In this document: one piece after another, positions 7,526 to 14,767 of the stretch
Position numbering within the stretch: the first letter of the stretch is position 1
How the letters are laid out: each line of letters starts with the position of its first letter
NCBI GenBank assembly: GCA_025361105.1
Contig: JANYAW010000297.1
Location: 1 to 21,909, forward strand
Direction: 5' to 3'
Length of the DNA: 21,909 nt
Origin: Rhodocyclaceae bacterium
GTDB lineage: Bacteria > Pseudomonadota > Gammaproteobacteria > Burkholderiales > Rhodocyclaceae
Position numbers and translations under genes: made by a program
Notes under the pieces: generated by a model
Told to the model about the DNA's origin: nothing
Database searches by the model: none
The model's input: the letters and a program-made list of their open reading frames with translations, nothing else

Positions 7526-7912
7526 TTAGGCGGCAGCCTCTGCCCCAGCGTCGTCAGGACGATCCATCAATTCAACATAGGCCATAGGCGCATTGTCACC
7601 GTCTCGGAAGCCCATTTTTAAAATCCGCAGATAACCGCCATTACGCGTTGCGTAACGCGGGCCAAGCGTCTCAAATAGCTTGCCAGCGATCTCACGATCA
7701 CGCAAGCGATCGAACGCCAGACGGCGATTCGCGAGAGTCGGTGTTTTGCCGATGGTTATCAAAGGCTCAACTACGCGGCGCAATTCTTTTGCTTTTGGCA
7801 AAGTAGTCTTGATTGCCTCATGTTTGAGCAATGAAACTGCCATGTTGCGCAGCATCGCCAAACGATGTGACGACGTGCGATTTAGTTTCCGTAATCCGTT
7901 TCCGTGACGCAT
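7526..7912 (-). CDS. rplQ: 50S ribosomal protein L17
   Basis: The 128-residue protein matches bacterial L17 throughout: MRHGNGLRKLNRTSSHRLAM at the start, AMLRNMAVSLLKHEAIKTTLPKAKELR, then NGGYLRILK and GDNAPMAYVELMDR. L17 binds 23S rRNA and helps line the polypeptide exit region of the large subunit. The ATG at 7912 is preceded by GAGGA six to seven bases upstream; a longer reading from 7951 adds 13 residues absent from the family. It is the last gene of the alpha unit, 85 bases after rpoA, and faces the end of cysN. The tail is Ala/Glu-rich. Confidence 0.97.
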   Translation of the reverse strand: MRHGNGLRKLNRTSSHRLAMLRNMAVSLLKHEAIKTTLPKAKELRRVVEPLITIGKTPTLANRRLAFDRLRDREIAGKLFETLGPRYATRNGGYLRILKMGFRDGDNAPMAYVELMDRPDDAGAEAAA

Positions 7913-7997
7913 TTTACTATCCTCGTTTTGTGCGGTCGCCGCGCAATGCAAACAACCGGTTAATGGTTATACGAGTTCGAGCGAGTTGTACAAAAAT

Positions 7998-8984
7998 TTA
8001 CTGGCCCAGCTTCTCAAGGCCGACTGGCGGCCAACTTTCAAGTTTCATACCCAAGGTCAAGCCGCGTGATGCCAGCACTTCCTTAATTTCGTTTAGCGAT
8101 TTGCGACCCAGATTGGGTGTCTTCAGCAACTCCGTTTCAGTGCGCTGTATAAGATCGCCAATGTAATAAATATTTTCAGCTTTCAAGCAGTTCGCTGAGC
8201 GAACAGTGAGTTCCAAATCATCCACCGGACGCACCAAAATCGGGTCAACCGGCGTTGGGCCTTTGGCGTCACCGCTTGCGCTCAATGGCGTGCCTTCGAG
8301 ATCCGCAAAGGCGGTTAGTTGTTCCATCAGAATGCGCGCAGCACGCCGTACCGCTTCTTCAGGGTTATCAATAGCACCATTGGTTTCAATATCCAAAACC
8401 AATTTATCCAGATCGGTACGCTGCTCAACACGCGCGCTCTCCACATGGTAGCTGACGCGACGCACTGGACTGAAAGAGGCATCAAGCATGATTTGACCAA
8501 TCACGCGGTTCTCTTTTGCAATTTCGCGCTGATTGGCCGGCACATAGCCACGGCCTGACTCGACGCGAATTTGCATACTGAGTTTGCCACCTGCTGACAG
8601 GTGAGCAATGACGTGATCCGGATTGACAATTTCCACATCATGCGAAGCTTCAATGTCAGCCGCTGTGACAAGACCTTCGCCAGACTTGGTCAGGTTCAGA
8701 ACTGCTTCGCGGCGGTTGTGGAGCTTGAGTACCACGCCTTTGAGATTCAGCAGAATATCAACAACGTCTTCGCGCACTCCCTCAAGAGTTGAATACTCGT
8801 GCAACACACCCTCGATCGATACTTCTGTCGGCGCCGCACCTTCCATGGACGACAACAGAATGCGACGCAATGCATTGCCCAGCGTATGGCCATAACCGCG
8901 CTCGAATGGCTCCATCACAACGCGGGCGTGAAGCGGGGAAAGCTGTTGAACGTCAATACTGCGAGGTTTCAAAAGTGTTTGCAC
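7998..8984 (-). CDS. rpoA: RNA polymerase alpha subunit
   Basis: Alpha is the assembly platform of RNA polymerase, and its C-terminal domain contacts UP elements and activators. The 328-residue protein has the dimerisation/assembly motif FERGYGHTLGNALRRILLSS (about 27-46), SPVRRVSYHVESARVEQRTD in the second N-domain half, a flexible linker around 235-255, and a complete C-terminal domain with RSANCLKAENIYYIGDLIQR and LGRKSLNEIKEVL. It starts with GTG: the family N-terminus MQTLLKP begins at that codon and AAGGA stands about six bases upstream. The 61-base gap from rpsD contains a long hairpin. Confidence 0.97.
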   Translation of the reverse strand: MQTLLKPRSIDVQQLSPLHARVVMEPFERGYGHTLGNALRRILLSSMEGAAPTEVSIEGVLHEYSTLEGVREDVVDILLNLKGVVLKLHNRREAVLNLTKSGEGLVTAADIEASHDVEIVNPDHVIAHLSAGGKLSMQIRVESGRGYVPANQREIAKENRVIGQIMLDASFSPVRRVSYHVESARVEQRTDLDKLVLDIETNGAIDNPEEAVRRAARILMEQLTAFADLEGTPLSASGDAKGPTPVDPILVRPVDDLELTVRSANCLKAENIYYIGDLIQRTETELLKTPNLGRKSLNEIKEVLASRGLTLGMKLESWPPVGLEKLGQ

Positions 8985-9006
8985 GGCGTTCCTTCAAAAG
9001 GGATAC

Positions 9007-9033
9007 GTCCATCATCCAAATTGGACAATGGAC
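9007..9033 (-). other. 12-bp RNA hairpin between rpsD and rpoA
   Basis: In the rpsD-rpoA gap the - strand RNA can form a 12-bp stem: GUCCAU pairing with AUGGAC, then UG with UG as two wobble pairs, then UCCA with UGGA, closing a 3-nt AUU loop. The wobbles exist only in - strand RNA; the + strand would have C-A mismatches. No T-run follows, so it is not an ordinary terminator. It ends 22 bases before the rpoA start codon, close to its Shine-Dalgarno. A processing or expression-tuning role is inference. Confidence 0.6.
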
Positions 9034-9045
9034 ATCAATCAATTA

Positions 9046-9675
9046 TTAGCGTGAATAAAGTTCGACTACCAGGCCTTCGTTGATCGTTGGCGGCAACTCT
9101 TCACGGCCAGGGTAGGCCTTGAAAGTTCCCTTTGCAGCCTTCACGTCAACTTCCAACCATTCCGGGAAACCGCGCGATTCCGCGGCAACAAGCGCTGCTT
9201 TGGTGCGCAAATGGCCACGAGCGGCTTCAGTCAGTTGAACCACATCACCCGGACGAACCAGATACGAAGGGATATTGACGCGTTTGCCATTAACCAGAAC
9301 GCCATTGTGACGAACGATTTGTCGCGACTCGGCACGAGAAACACCGAAGCCCATGCGATAGGCGACGGAATCTAAGCGGCCTTCAAGCAATTGCAACAAG
9401 TTCTCACCAGTCTGGCCTTTACGCTGACCGGCTTCTGCGAAGGTGCGACGGAACTGGCGCTCAAGAACCCCATAAATACGGCGAATTTTTTGCTTCTCAC
9501 GCAATTGCTGGCCATAACCCGACAGGCGTTGACCTGATTTCTGACCGTGCTGGCCAGGCGCATACGCTCGACGCTCGACAGAGCATTTATCAGTAAAACA
9601 CTTTTCGCCTTTGAGAAATAATTTCTCCCCCTCACGGCGGCACTTGCGGCACTTGGCATCTAGGTTACGGGCCAT
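9046..9675 (-). CDS. rpsD: 30S ribosomal protein S4 (four-cysteine form)
   Basis: S4 is a primary 16S rRNA binder that nucleates small-subunit assembly; in E. coli it also represses its own operon. The 209-residue protein has the S4 N-domain with cysteines C9, C12, C26 and C31 (CRKC...CFTDKC), a likely zinc site, then GQHGQKSG, LREKQKIRRIYGVLERQFRR, and the S4 RNA-binding domain LEGRLDSVAYRMGFGVSRAE...VNGKRVNIPS. It ends in VVELYSR, as usual. The ATG at 9675 has AAGGAG about nine bases upstream. It lies 18 bases after rpsK. Confidence 0.97.
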   Translation of the reverse strand: MARNLDAKCRKCRREGEKLFLKGEKCFTDKCSVERRAYAPGQHGQKSGQRLSGYGQQLREKQKIRRIYGVLERQFRRTFAEAGQRKGQTGENLLQLLEGRLDSVAYRMGFGVSRAESRQIVRHNGVLVNGKRVNIPSYLVRPGDVVQLTEAARGHLRTKAALVAAESRGFPEWLEVDVKAAKGTFKAYPGREELPPTINEGLVVELYSR

Positions 9676-9693
9676 GCTCTCGTCTCCTTGACG

Positions 9694-10083
9694 TTAGATG
9701 CGACGGCGCTTGGGCGGCCGGCATCCGTTATGTGGAATAGGGGTGATATCAGTAATGCTGGTGATCTTCATACCAAGCGCATTCAAGGCGCGAACGGCAG
9801 ACTCGCGACCGGGACCCGGGCCTTTGATGCGTACTTCAACGTTCTTGACGCCACACTCTTGCGCTGCCTTGCCCGCTGCTTCGGCGGCGACCTGTGCAGC
9901 GAACGGTGTCGACTTTCGCGACCCCTTAAAACCGGCACCACCGGAGGTTGCCCAAGAAAGCGCATTGCCTTGGCGATCAGTAATTGTGATGATGGTGTTA
10001 TTGAATGATGCGTGCACGTGGGCGATGCCCTCGGCAACATTCTTCTTAACCTTCTTGCGAACCTTTGTTGCTGTCTTTGCCAT
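9694..10083 (-). CDS. rpsK: 30S ribosomal protein S11
   Basis: S11 lies on the platform of the 30S subunit near the E-site mRNA path. The 129-residue protein has family blocks AHVHASFNNTIITITDRQGN, SSGGAGFKGSRKSTPFAAQ-like sequence (here TSGGAGFKGSRKSTPFAAQ), VRIKGPGPGRESA and the conserved end TPIPHNGCRPPKRRRI. The lysine-rich N-terminus (MAKTATKVRKKVKKNV) is typical of beta- and gammaproteobacteria. It starts with ATG, 18 bases after rpsM. Confidence 0.97.
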   Translation of the reverse strand: MAKTATKVRKKVKKNVAEGIAHVHASFNNTIITITDRQGNALSWATSGGAGFKGSRKSTPFAAQVAAEAAGKAAQECGVKNVEVRIKGPGPGRESAVRALNALGMKITSITDITPIPHNGCRPPKRRRI

Positions 10084-10101
10084 GTTAGGTTTTCCCTTTT
10101 T

Positions 10102-10467
10102 TTACTTCTTCGCCGCCGCGATTGCCTTACGAGGACCCTTGCGAGTACGTGCATTGGTGCGTGTCCGCTGCCCACGAACCGGAAGCCCGCGACGATGACG
10201 CAAACCGCGATAACAACCAAGATCCATCAGGCGCTTAATGTTCATCGTTACCTCACGACGAAGATCGCCCTCGACCGCGAACTTACCGACCTGCTCACGT
10301 AAACGATCCATTTCGCCGTCAGTTAATTCCTTAACTTTCGTCGAACCCTTGATGCCAACAACTTCGCAAATTTTCTTGGCGCGCGTGCGGCCAATGCCAT
10401 AAATCGCAGTTAATGCGATTTCCGCGTGCTGATGGTTGGGGATATTTACTCCAGCTATACGAGCCAT
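10102..10467 (-). CDS. rpsM: 30S ribosomal protein S13
   Basis: S13 sits in the 30S head and makes inter-subunit bridges with L5; its basic tail approaches P-site tRNA. The 121-residue protein begins MARIAGVNIPNHQHAEIALT, has the helix-hairpin-helix-like GIGRTRAKKIC segment, YRGLRHRRGLPVRGQRTRTNARTRKGPRK near the C-terminus, and a lysine-rich end. ATG at 10467 with AGG about seven bases upstream. It is the first gene of the alpha unit and is preceded by its own likely promoter at 10528-10556. Confidence 0.97.
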   Translation of the reverse strand: MARIAGVNIPNHQHAEIALTAIYGIGRTRAKKICEVVGIKGSTKVKELTDGEMDRLREQVGKFAVEGDLRREVTMNIKRLMDLGCYRGLRHRRGLPVRGQRTRTNARTRKGPRKAIAAAKK

Positions 10468-10527
10468 GTGATTACCTGTATTTCGCCCGGCTAAACAACA
10501 CTCGGACTATCAAAAAGTGAACCGACG

Positions 10528-10556
10528 ATTGTAGTCAAAATAGTTGACTAAATCAA
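10528..10556 (-). promoter_or_regulatory. Alpha-operon promoter (ahead of rpsM)
   Basis: On the - strand TTGATT (10556-10551) and TACAAT (10533-10528) are separated by exactly 17 bases, a good sigma-70 pair. The -35 overlaps the rpmJ stop codon. Transcription would start near 10521 and leave a leader of about 53 bases before rpsM. The E. coli alpha promoter occupies the same place. An inverted repeat sits between the two hexamers and reaches into the -10. Confidence 0.65.
10532..10550. repeat. 7-bp inverted repeat between -35 and -10 of the alpha promoter
   Basis: TAGTCAA (10532-10538) and TTGACTA (10544-10550) form a perfect dyad with a 5-base spacer. It fills most of the space between the hexamers of the promoter just described and shares two bases with the -10. 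That is a classic repressor or MerR-type activator position, but no regulator is identified, and it may also be chance or a weak hairpin. Confidence 0.55.
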
Positions 10557-10666
10557 CCTTGCCGCTGTTTGTGGCGCGGATCCGCACAGATCACACGAAC
10601 CACACCGTGACGACGAACCACTTTGCATTTGCGGCAAATGCATTTAACCGATGCCAAAACCTTCAT
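10553..10666 (-). CDS. rpmJ: 50S ribosomal protein L36
   Basis: A 37-codon gene encoding MKVLASVKCICRKCKVVRRH followed by GVVRVICADPRHKQRQG. This is the zinc-binding form of L36: C11, C14, C27 and H32 occupy the usual ligand positions; C9 is an additional cysteine. L36 is the smallest large-subunit protein and packs against 23S rRNA near the peptidyl-transferase centre. The ATG at 10666 has GGAG seven bases upstream. It lies 24 bases after infA and is the last gene of the spc unit; its stop codon overlaps the next unit's -35 box. Confidence 0.96.
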   Translation of the reverse strand: MKVLASVKCICRKCKVVRRHGVVRVICADPRHKQRQG

Positions 10667-10690
10667 ATTCTTCTCCGGAAATTTCCAAAA

Positions 10691-10909
10691 CTACTTAGCA
10701 CGAAACACAATTCGACCTTTGGTCAGATCGTACGGAGTTAACTGAACCGTGACCTTATCGCCAGGAAGGATTCGGATGTAATGCATCCGCATCTTTCCTG
10801 AAATATGACCCAAAACAATGTGGTTATTCTCGAGCTTTACCCTAAACGTTGCATTTGGAAGGTTTTCAACCACCTCACCCTGCATTTCGATCACATCTTC
10901 TTTTGACAT
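10691..10909 (-). CDS. infA: Translation initiation factor IF-1
   Basis: IF-1 occupies the ribosomal A site during initiation and works with IF-2 and IF-3. The 72-residue protein is a single S1/OB fold: MSKEDVIEMQGEVVENLPNA, then FRVKLENNHIVLGHISGKMR, MHYIRILPGDKVTVQLTPYD and RIVFRAK. The start at 10909 is chosen from the family N-terminus; a reading from 10936 would add nine residues out of the end of secY. There is no Shine-Dalgarno before this ATG, which lies 4 bases after the secY stop, so translation probably depends on ribosomes finishing secY. infA in this place is usual in many betaproteobacteria but not in E. coli. Confidence 0.96.
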   Translation of the reverse strand: MSKEDVIEMQGEVVENLPNATFRVKLENNHIVLGHISGKMRMHYIRILPGDKVTVQLTPYDLTKGRIVFRAK

Positions 10910-10913
10910 CGTA

Positions 10914-12242
10914 TTAACGCGCGGGCACGCCACCACCCTTGAAGTTGGCTTTTTTCAGCAAACTCTCATATTGGTGGGACATGATGTACGCTTGAACTTG
11001 TGACATGAAATCCATCGTCACGACGACAATAATCAGTAAGCTAGTCCCGCCGAAATAAAACGGTACGCTATACCTAAGAATCAAAAACTCAGGCAACAAG
11101 CAAACCAAGGTTACATAAACTGCACCGGCCAGCGTCAAGCGCATCAATATTTTGTCAATGTAGCGCGCTGTCTGATCACCCGGACGTATTCCTGGAACAA
11201 ACGCGCCGCTTTTCTTGAGATTGTCTGCCGTTTCGCGTGAATTGAAAACCAGAGCTGTATAGAAGAAACAAAAAAATACGATTGCCGCCGCATACAGCAT
11301 GACATAAATGGGCTGTCCCGGCGCTAACGTCGCGGCGAAATCTTTGAGCCAAATCATCCCGTCGCCACTTCCGAACCACCCTGCGACAGTCGCTGGGAAA
11401 AGAATAATTGACGATGCAAAAATAGGTGGAATCACGCCAGACATATTTAGTTTCAAAGGCAGATGCGAACTCTGCCCACCGTAAACTTTCTTGCCAACTT
11501 GACGCTTGGCATAGTTCACAAGAATTTTTCGCTGCCCTCGCTCGACAAATACCACAAATGCAGTGACCAAAACGACCAAAGCACCAATGAACATTGCCGA
11601 TAATGGGTGCATGGCACCTGTCCGGACAAGCTCGGCCATTCCACCCAAGGATGTTGGCAGACCTGCAGCAATACCGGCGAAAATGATGATCGATATGCCA
11701 TTACCAAGGCCTCGCTCGGTAATTTGCTCGCCGAGCCACATCAAGAAAAGGGTGCCGGTTACCAAAGTCATCACTGTAGTTAAGCGAAACAGCATACCCG
11801 GATCAATCACAAGATCTCGTTGCGATTCCAATGCGATTGCGATCCCCAAACCCTGAACCAAAGCCAAAACGAGAGTCCCGTAGCGGGTGTACTGGGTAAT
11901 CTTTCGACGGCCAGCTTCACCTTCTTTTTTCAACGCTTCGAGCGTCGGTACAGCAATCGTCATCAATTGCATAATAATTGACGAGGAAATGTAAGGCATG
12001 ATGCCGAGCGCGAAAATCGTGAATCTGGACAGTGCACCACCTGAAAACAAGTTGAATATTCCTAGTATTCCACCCTGCTGGGACTGAAACAGCTCAGCGA
12101 GTTTCGCCGGATCGATCCCTGGCACAGGGATATGAGCTCCGACCCGATAGACAACAAGCGCGCCAAGCAGAAACCACAGTCGACGCCACAGGTCACCAAA
12201 TTTGGCCGTATTGCCAGCGGGCATCAAGGAGGGATTTGCCAC
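10914..12242 (-). CDS. secY: Protein translocase subunit SecY
   Basis: SecY is the channel of the SecYEG translocon in the inner membrane. The 442-residue protein has the expected ten membrane helices, beginning with LWFLLGALVVYRVGAHIPVPG; the plug region QQGGILGIFNLFSGGALSRF; LGIMPYISSSIIMQL; and the cytoplasmic-loop motifs VFVERGQRKI and KKSGAFVPGIRPG. The start is GTG at 12242: homologues begin with a similar short polar leader before AKFGDL. The alternative ATG at codon 7 has no Shine-Dalgarno, though the one for the GTG is only modest (AGAGAA). It lies 24 bases after rplO in the spc unit. Confidence 0.96.
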   Translation of the reverse strand: MANPSLMPAGNTAKFGDLWRRLWFLLGALVVYRVGAHIPVPGIDPAKLAELFQSQQGGILGIFNLFSGGALSRFTIFALGIMPYISSSIIMQLMTIAVPTLEALKKEGEAGRRKITQYTRYGTLVLALVQGLGIAIALESQRDLVIDPGMLFRLTTVMTLVTGTLFLMWLGEQITERGLGNGISIIIFAGIAAGLPTSLGGMAELVRTGAMHPLSAMFIGALVVLVTAFVVFVERGQRKILVNYAKRQVGKKVYGGQSSHLPLKLNMSGVIPPIFASSIILFPATVAGWFGSGDGMIWLKDFAATLAPGQPIYVMLYAAAIVFFCFFYTALVFNSRETADNLKKSGAFVPGIRPGDQTARYIDKILMRLTLAGAVYVTLVCLLPEFLILRYSVPFYFGGTSLLIIVVVTMDFMSQVQAYIMSHQYESLLKKANFKGGGVPAR

Positions 12243-12266
12243 TTAATTCTCTAGCGTCAGTGTCAG

Positions 12267-12716
12267 TTATTTAGCCGGAGCAATGTCGGCGACTGATCCG
12301 CCTAGCGCTTCGATCACCGCACGCGCTCCCTTGGTCGCCCCGACACCGCTTAACAAGAGTTTCTTGGACAGCTTGCCAGAAACAATCACCTTTGCAGACA
12401 AGGCATCAGCCGCAACTACGCCAGCTTGCTTTAACACCAGAAGATCTATCTCCGTAACCGGCAATCGCTCAAGTTCCGAAAGTCGAACCTCAACATTGCG
12501 GCTTGCTGTAAGAGAGACAAATCCACGCTTCGGCAGTCTACGTTGCAGGGGCATTTGACCGCCCTCGAAACCAACTTTATGGAACCCACCAGCGCGCGAT
12601 TTTTGACCTTTATGTCCGCGACCTGCGGTCTTCCCCAATCCGCTACCAATTCCGCGGCCTACGCGTCGACGAGGACGCTTCGAGCCTTCGCTCGGCTTAA
12701 GGTCATTAAGTTCCAA
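12267..12716 (-). CDS. rplO: 50S ribosomal protein L15
   Basis: L15 is a late-assembly protein of the 50S subunit with a long basic N-terminal extension in the rRNA core. The 149-residue protein reads MELNDLKPSEGSKRPRRRVG, then RGIGSGLGKTAGRGHKGQKS, GGFHKVGFEGGQMPLQRRLP, matching the family from residue 1. The start codon is TTG: family alignment begins exactly there, no upstream in-frame ATG is available, and GGAG (within the end of rpmD) stands six to seven bases before it. Only one base separates it from the rpmD stop, so the two are probably translationally coupled. Confidence 0.95.
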   Translation of the reverse strand: MELNDLKPSEGSKRPRRRVGRGIGSGLGKTAGRGHKGQKSRAGGFHKVGFEGGQMPLQRRLPKRGFVSLTASRNVEVRLSELERLPVTEIDLLVLKQAGVVAADALSAKVIVSGKLSKKLLLSGVGATKGARAVIEALGGSVADIAPAK

Positions 12717-12717
12717 T

Positions 12718-12900
12718 TTATTCTCCAGCTTTGACTAAATACGCAACTTTACGAATCATCCCGCGTACTGCCGGAGTGTCCTCAAGCAATGCGCTACTAT
12801 TTATGCGGCGAAGCCCAAGACCGCGCACAGTCGCGCGATGACCTTGTTTCGTGCCGATAACACTCTTTACCAGTGTTACTTTTATTTTCTTGTCAGACAT
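12718..12900 (-). CDS. rpmD: 50S ribosomal protein L30
   Basis: The 60-residue protein has the compact L30 fold sequence: KIKVTLVKSVIGTKQGHRAT, then VRGLGLRRINSSALLEDTPAVRGMI ending in KVAYLVKAGE. Length and pattern are those of the short bacterial L30, which contacts 23S and 5S rRNA neighbourhoods. ATG at 12900, three bases after the rpsE stop. Its last codons carry the Shine-Dalgarno for the TTG-initiated rplO. Confidence 0.96.
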   Translation of the reverse strand: MSDKKIKVTLVKSVIGTKQGHRATVRGLGLRRINSSALLEDTPAVRGMIRKVAYLVKAGE

Positions 12901-12903
12901 GAA

Positions 12904-13428
12904 TTACTCCGTGATCTCAGCGACTGACTTTCCGCGTTTTGCGGCGATTTCAGAAGCGGTACTCATAGCCAACAGACCATTGAGCGTGGCACGTACGACG
13001 TTGTACGGATTGGTCGAACCGATGATTTTTGCAACGACATCGGTAACGCCCATTACCTCAAAGACAGCTCGCATTGGCCCTCCTGCAATCACGCCAGTCC
13101 CAGCAACGCCAGGAGACATAAGCACCGTCGTCGCGCCGTGATGACCGGTTACAGTATGATGCAGGCTTCCATTCTTAAGTTTGATCTTGTTTTGTCGGCG
13201 ACGAGCCTCTTCCATAGCTTTTTGGACGGCGACTGGCACCTCGCGGGATTTCCCCTTGCCCATTCCGACACCACCATCACCGTCACCGACCACGGTCAAT
13301 GCTGCGAAGCCTAAGATTCGACCGCCCTTAACCACCTTTGTAACTCGGTTAATAGCGACCATCTTTTCGCGCATTCCATCATCGCGCTCTTCTTGCTGAT
13401 GAGATTTCTTGCTTTGTGGTTTTGCCAT
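12904..13428 (-). CDS. rpsE: 30S ribosomal protein S5
   Basis: S5 acts in decoding accuracy and mRNA unwinding at the entry channel. The 174-residue protein has the double-stranded-RNA-binding-like N-domain (MREKMVAINRVTKVVKGGRI, then LGFAALTVVGDGDGGVGMGKGKSREVP) and the C-terminal domain LMSPGVAGTGVIAGGPMRAVFEVMGVTDVVAK. The stretch GSTNPYNVVRATLNGL is also typical. The first 15 residues are Lys/Gln/Glu-rich, slightly longer than in E. coli. ATG at 13428, 11 bases after rplR. Confidence 0.96.
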   Translation of the reverse strand: MAKPQSKKSHQQEERDDGMREKMVAINRVTKVVKGGRILGFAALTVVGDGDGGVGMGKGKSREVPVAVQKAMEEARRRQNKIKLKNGSLHHTVTGHHGATTVLMSPGVAGTGVIAGGPMRAVFEVMGVTDVVAKIIGSTNPYNVVRATLNGLLAMSTASEIAAKRGKSVAEITE

Positions 13429-13439
13429 CTTGGTCTCGC

Positions 13440-13793
13440 TTAAAACTTCAACCCGCCACTACGGGCGGCTTCAGCCAGCGCTTTCACGCGGCCATGATAG
13501 TGAAAACCTGATCGATCAAATGACACTTGCTCGACTCCAGCTGCCTTTGCGCGATTCGCAATCAAGGTGCCGACGAAAGTCGCGGCGGCAGTGGCTCCAC
13601 CGTTTGAAATTTTCGACCGCACATCTGGCTCAACAGTTGATGCAGATGCCAAGACACGCGTTCCGCAACCGGAGAAAATTTGTGCATAAATATGGCTGTT
13701 GGTTCTGTGAACTGCCAACCGCACTACTTTCAACTCTGCAATCTTGGCCCGGGTTTTGCGGGCTCGTCGCAATCGAGCTTGTTTCTTGTCCAT
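13440..13793 (-). CDS. rplR: 50S ribosomal protein L18
   Basis: L18 binds 5S rRNA and carries it to the large subunit with L5. The 117-residue protein has a basic N-terminus (KKQARLRRARKTRAKI), then RLAVHRTNSHIYAQI, TFVGTLIANRAKAAGVEQVSFDRSG and the conserved end FHYHGRVKALAEAARSGGLKF. Length equals that of E. coli L18. ATG at 13793, 21 bases after rplF; the upstream AGG is weak. Confidence 0.96.
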   Translation of the reverse strand: MDKKQARLRRARKTRAKIAELKVVRLAVHRTNSHIYAQIFSGCGTRVLASASTVEPDVRSKISNGGATAAATFVGTLIANRAKAAGVEQVSFDRSGFHYHGRVKALAEAARSGGLKF

Positions 13794-13814
13794 TATTCAG
13801 CGCCTATTCTCTAG

Positions 13815-14348
13815 TTACTTTTTCTTGGTCTCTTTAATGACAACCACTTCGTCCGAATAACGGACACCTTTACCTTTGTACGGTTCAGGCGGACGGTATG
13901 CGCGAACTTGAGCAGCAACCTGCCCTACCACCTGCCTGTCAATACCCTTAATAAATATCTCGGTTTGGGTCGGTGTTTCAACCTTTATTCCACCGGGCAT
14001 CGAATGAACGACTGGGTGGGAAAAACCCAACGACAGGTTGAGCTTGTCACCCTGAGCTTGGGCGCGATAGCCGACCCCAACCAGCGTCAATTTCTTTTGA
14101 AATCCCTTAGTGACACCGTTGACCATGTTATTTACCAAGGCGCGCATCGTTCCAGACATCGCGCCGGAATTCGGTGCACCCTCAACTGCCTTGCACATGA
14201 TCGACGCACCATCGCGAACCACTTGCACGGACGGCAACAGACTCTGAGTCAATGTGCCCAATGGCCCCTTTACACTGACCATCGACTCATTAACCATAAA
14301 CTCAACACCAACCGGCAATTCGACCGGATATTTAGCAACGCGGGACAT
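13815..14348 (-). CDS. rplF: 50S ribosomal protein L6
   Basis: L6 lies near the sarcin-ricin loop and factor-binding site. The 177-residue protein has two related RNA-binding domains: MSRVAKYPVELPVGVEFMVN...SVKGPLGTLTQ, then TLVGVGYRAQAQGDKLNLSLGFSHPV and the C-terminal signature RAYRPPEPYKGKGVRY, ending EVVVIKETKKK. The start at 14348 has GGAG about nine bases upstream (AAGGAGAAAGACAG). A reading from 14396 adds 16 residues taken from the end of rpsH and is rejected. Confidence 0.97.
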   Translation of the reverse strand: MSRVAKYPVELPVGVEFMVNESMVSVKGPLGTLTQSLLPSVQVVRDGASIMCKAVEGAPNSGAMSGTMRALVNNMVNGVTKGFQKKLTLVGVGYRAQAQGDKLNLSLGFSHPVVHSMPGGIKVETPTQTEIFIKGIDRQVVGQVAAQVRAYRPPEPYKGKGVRYSDEVVVIKETKKK

Positions 14349-14361
14349 TCTGTCTTTCTCC

Positions 14362-14757
14362 TTAAGCCACAATACAGAGAACTTCGCCACCCACATTACT
14401 GGCGCGAGCCTTTCTGTCCGTCATCACACCCTTCGGTGTCGACACTATGGCCACTCCCAAGCCATCTAATACACGCGGAAGCTCGTCTTTGCCTTTGTAC
14501 ACACGAAGACCGGGACGAGATACTCGCTCGATTCGTCCAATTACTGGATTGCCTGCGTAGTATTTCAAGGCCAAATCAAGTTGCGCCTTACCTTCGGCAT
14601 CGCGCACCGCGAAATCATCGATGTAACCTTCATCTTTCAGCACGCTTGCAATTGCTACTTTTATTTTCGACGAAGGCATCGCAACAGAGATCTTCTCAGC
14701 CATCTGCGCGTTGCGAATGCGCGTCAACATGTCAGCAACAGGATCAGTCATACTCAT
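14362..14757 (-). CDS. rpsH: 30S ribosomal protein S8
   Basis: S8 is a primary 16S rRNA binder at helix 21; in E. coli it represses the spc operon. The 131-residue protein starts MSMTDPVADMLTRIRNAQMA and has the S8 C-terminal signature: VGGEVLCIVA end preceded by LDGLGVAIVSTPKGVMTDRKAR. The ATG at 14757 has GAGGAA about six bases upstream; a second ATG two codons later is less well placed. It lies 10 bases after rpsN. No obvious copy of the E. coli-type S8 target is visible before rplE, where the gap is only 9 bases. Confidence 0.97.
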   Translation of the reverse strand: MSMTDPVADMLTRIRNAQMAEKISVAMPSSKIKVAIASVLKDEGYIDDFAVRDAEGKAQLDLALKYYAGNPVIGRIERVSRPGLRVYKGKDELPRVLDGLGVAIVSTPKGVMTDRKARASNVGGEVLCIVA

Positions 14758-14767
14758 ATAGGGTTCC

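Noticed and set aside
10532..10550. TAGTCAA/TTGACTA dyad as an intrinsic terminator of rpmJ
   Set aside because: The stem is AT-rich and no T-run follows on the - strand; its position within a promoter spacer is a better explanation.
10910..10936. Nine-residue extension at the N-terminus of IF-1
   Set aside because: It reads the end of secY in another frame; homologues begin with MSK at 10909.
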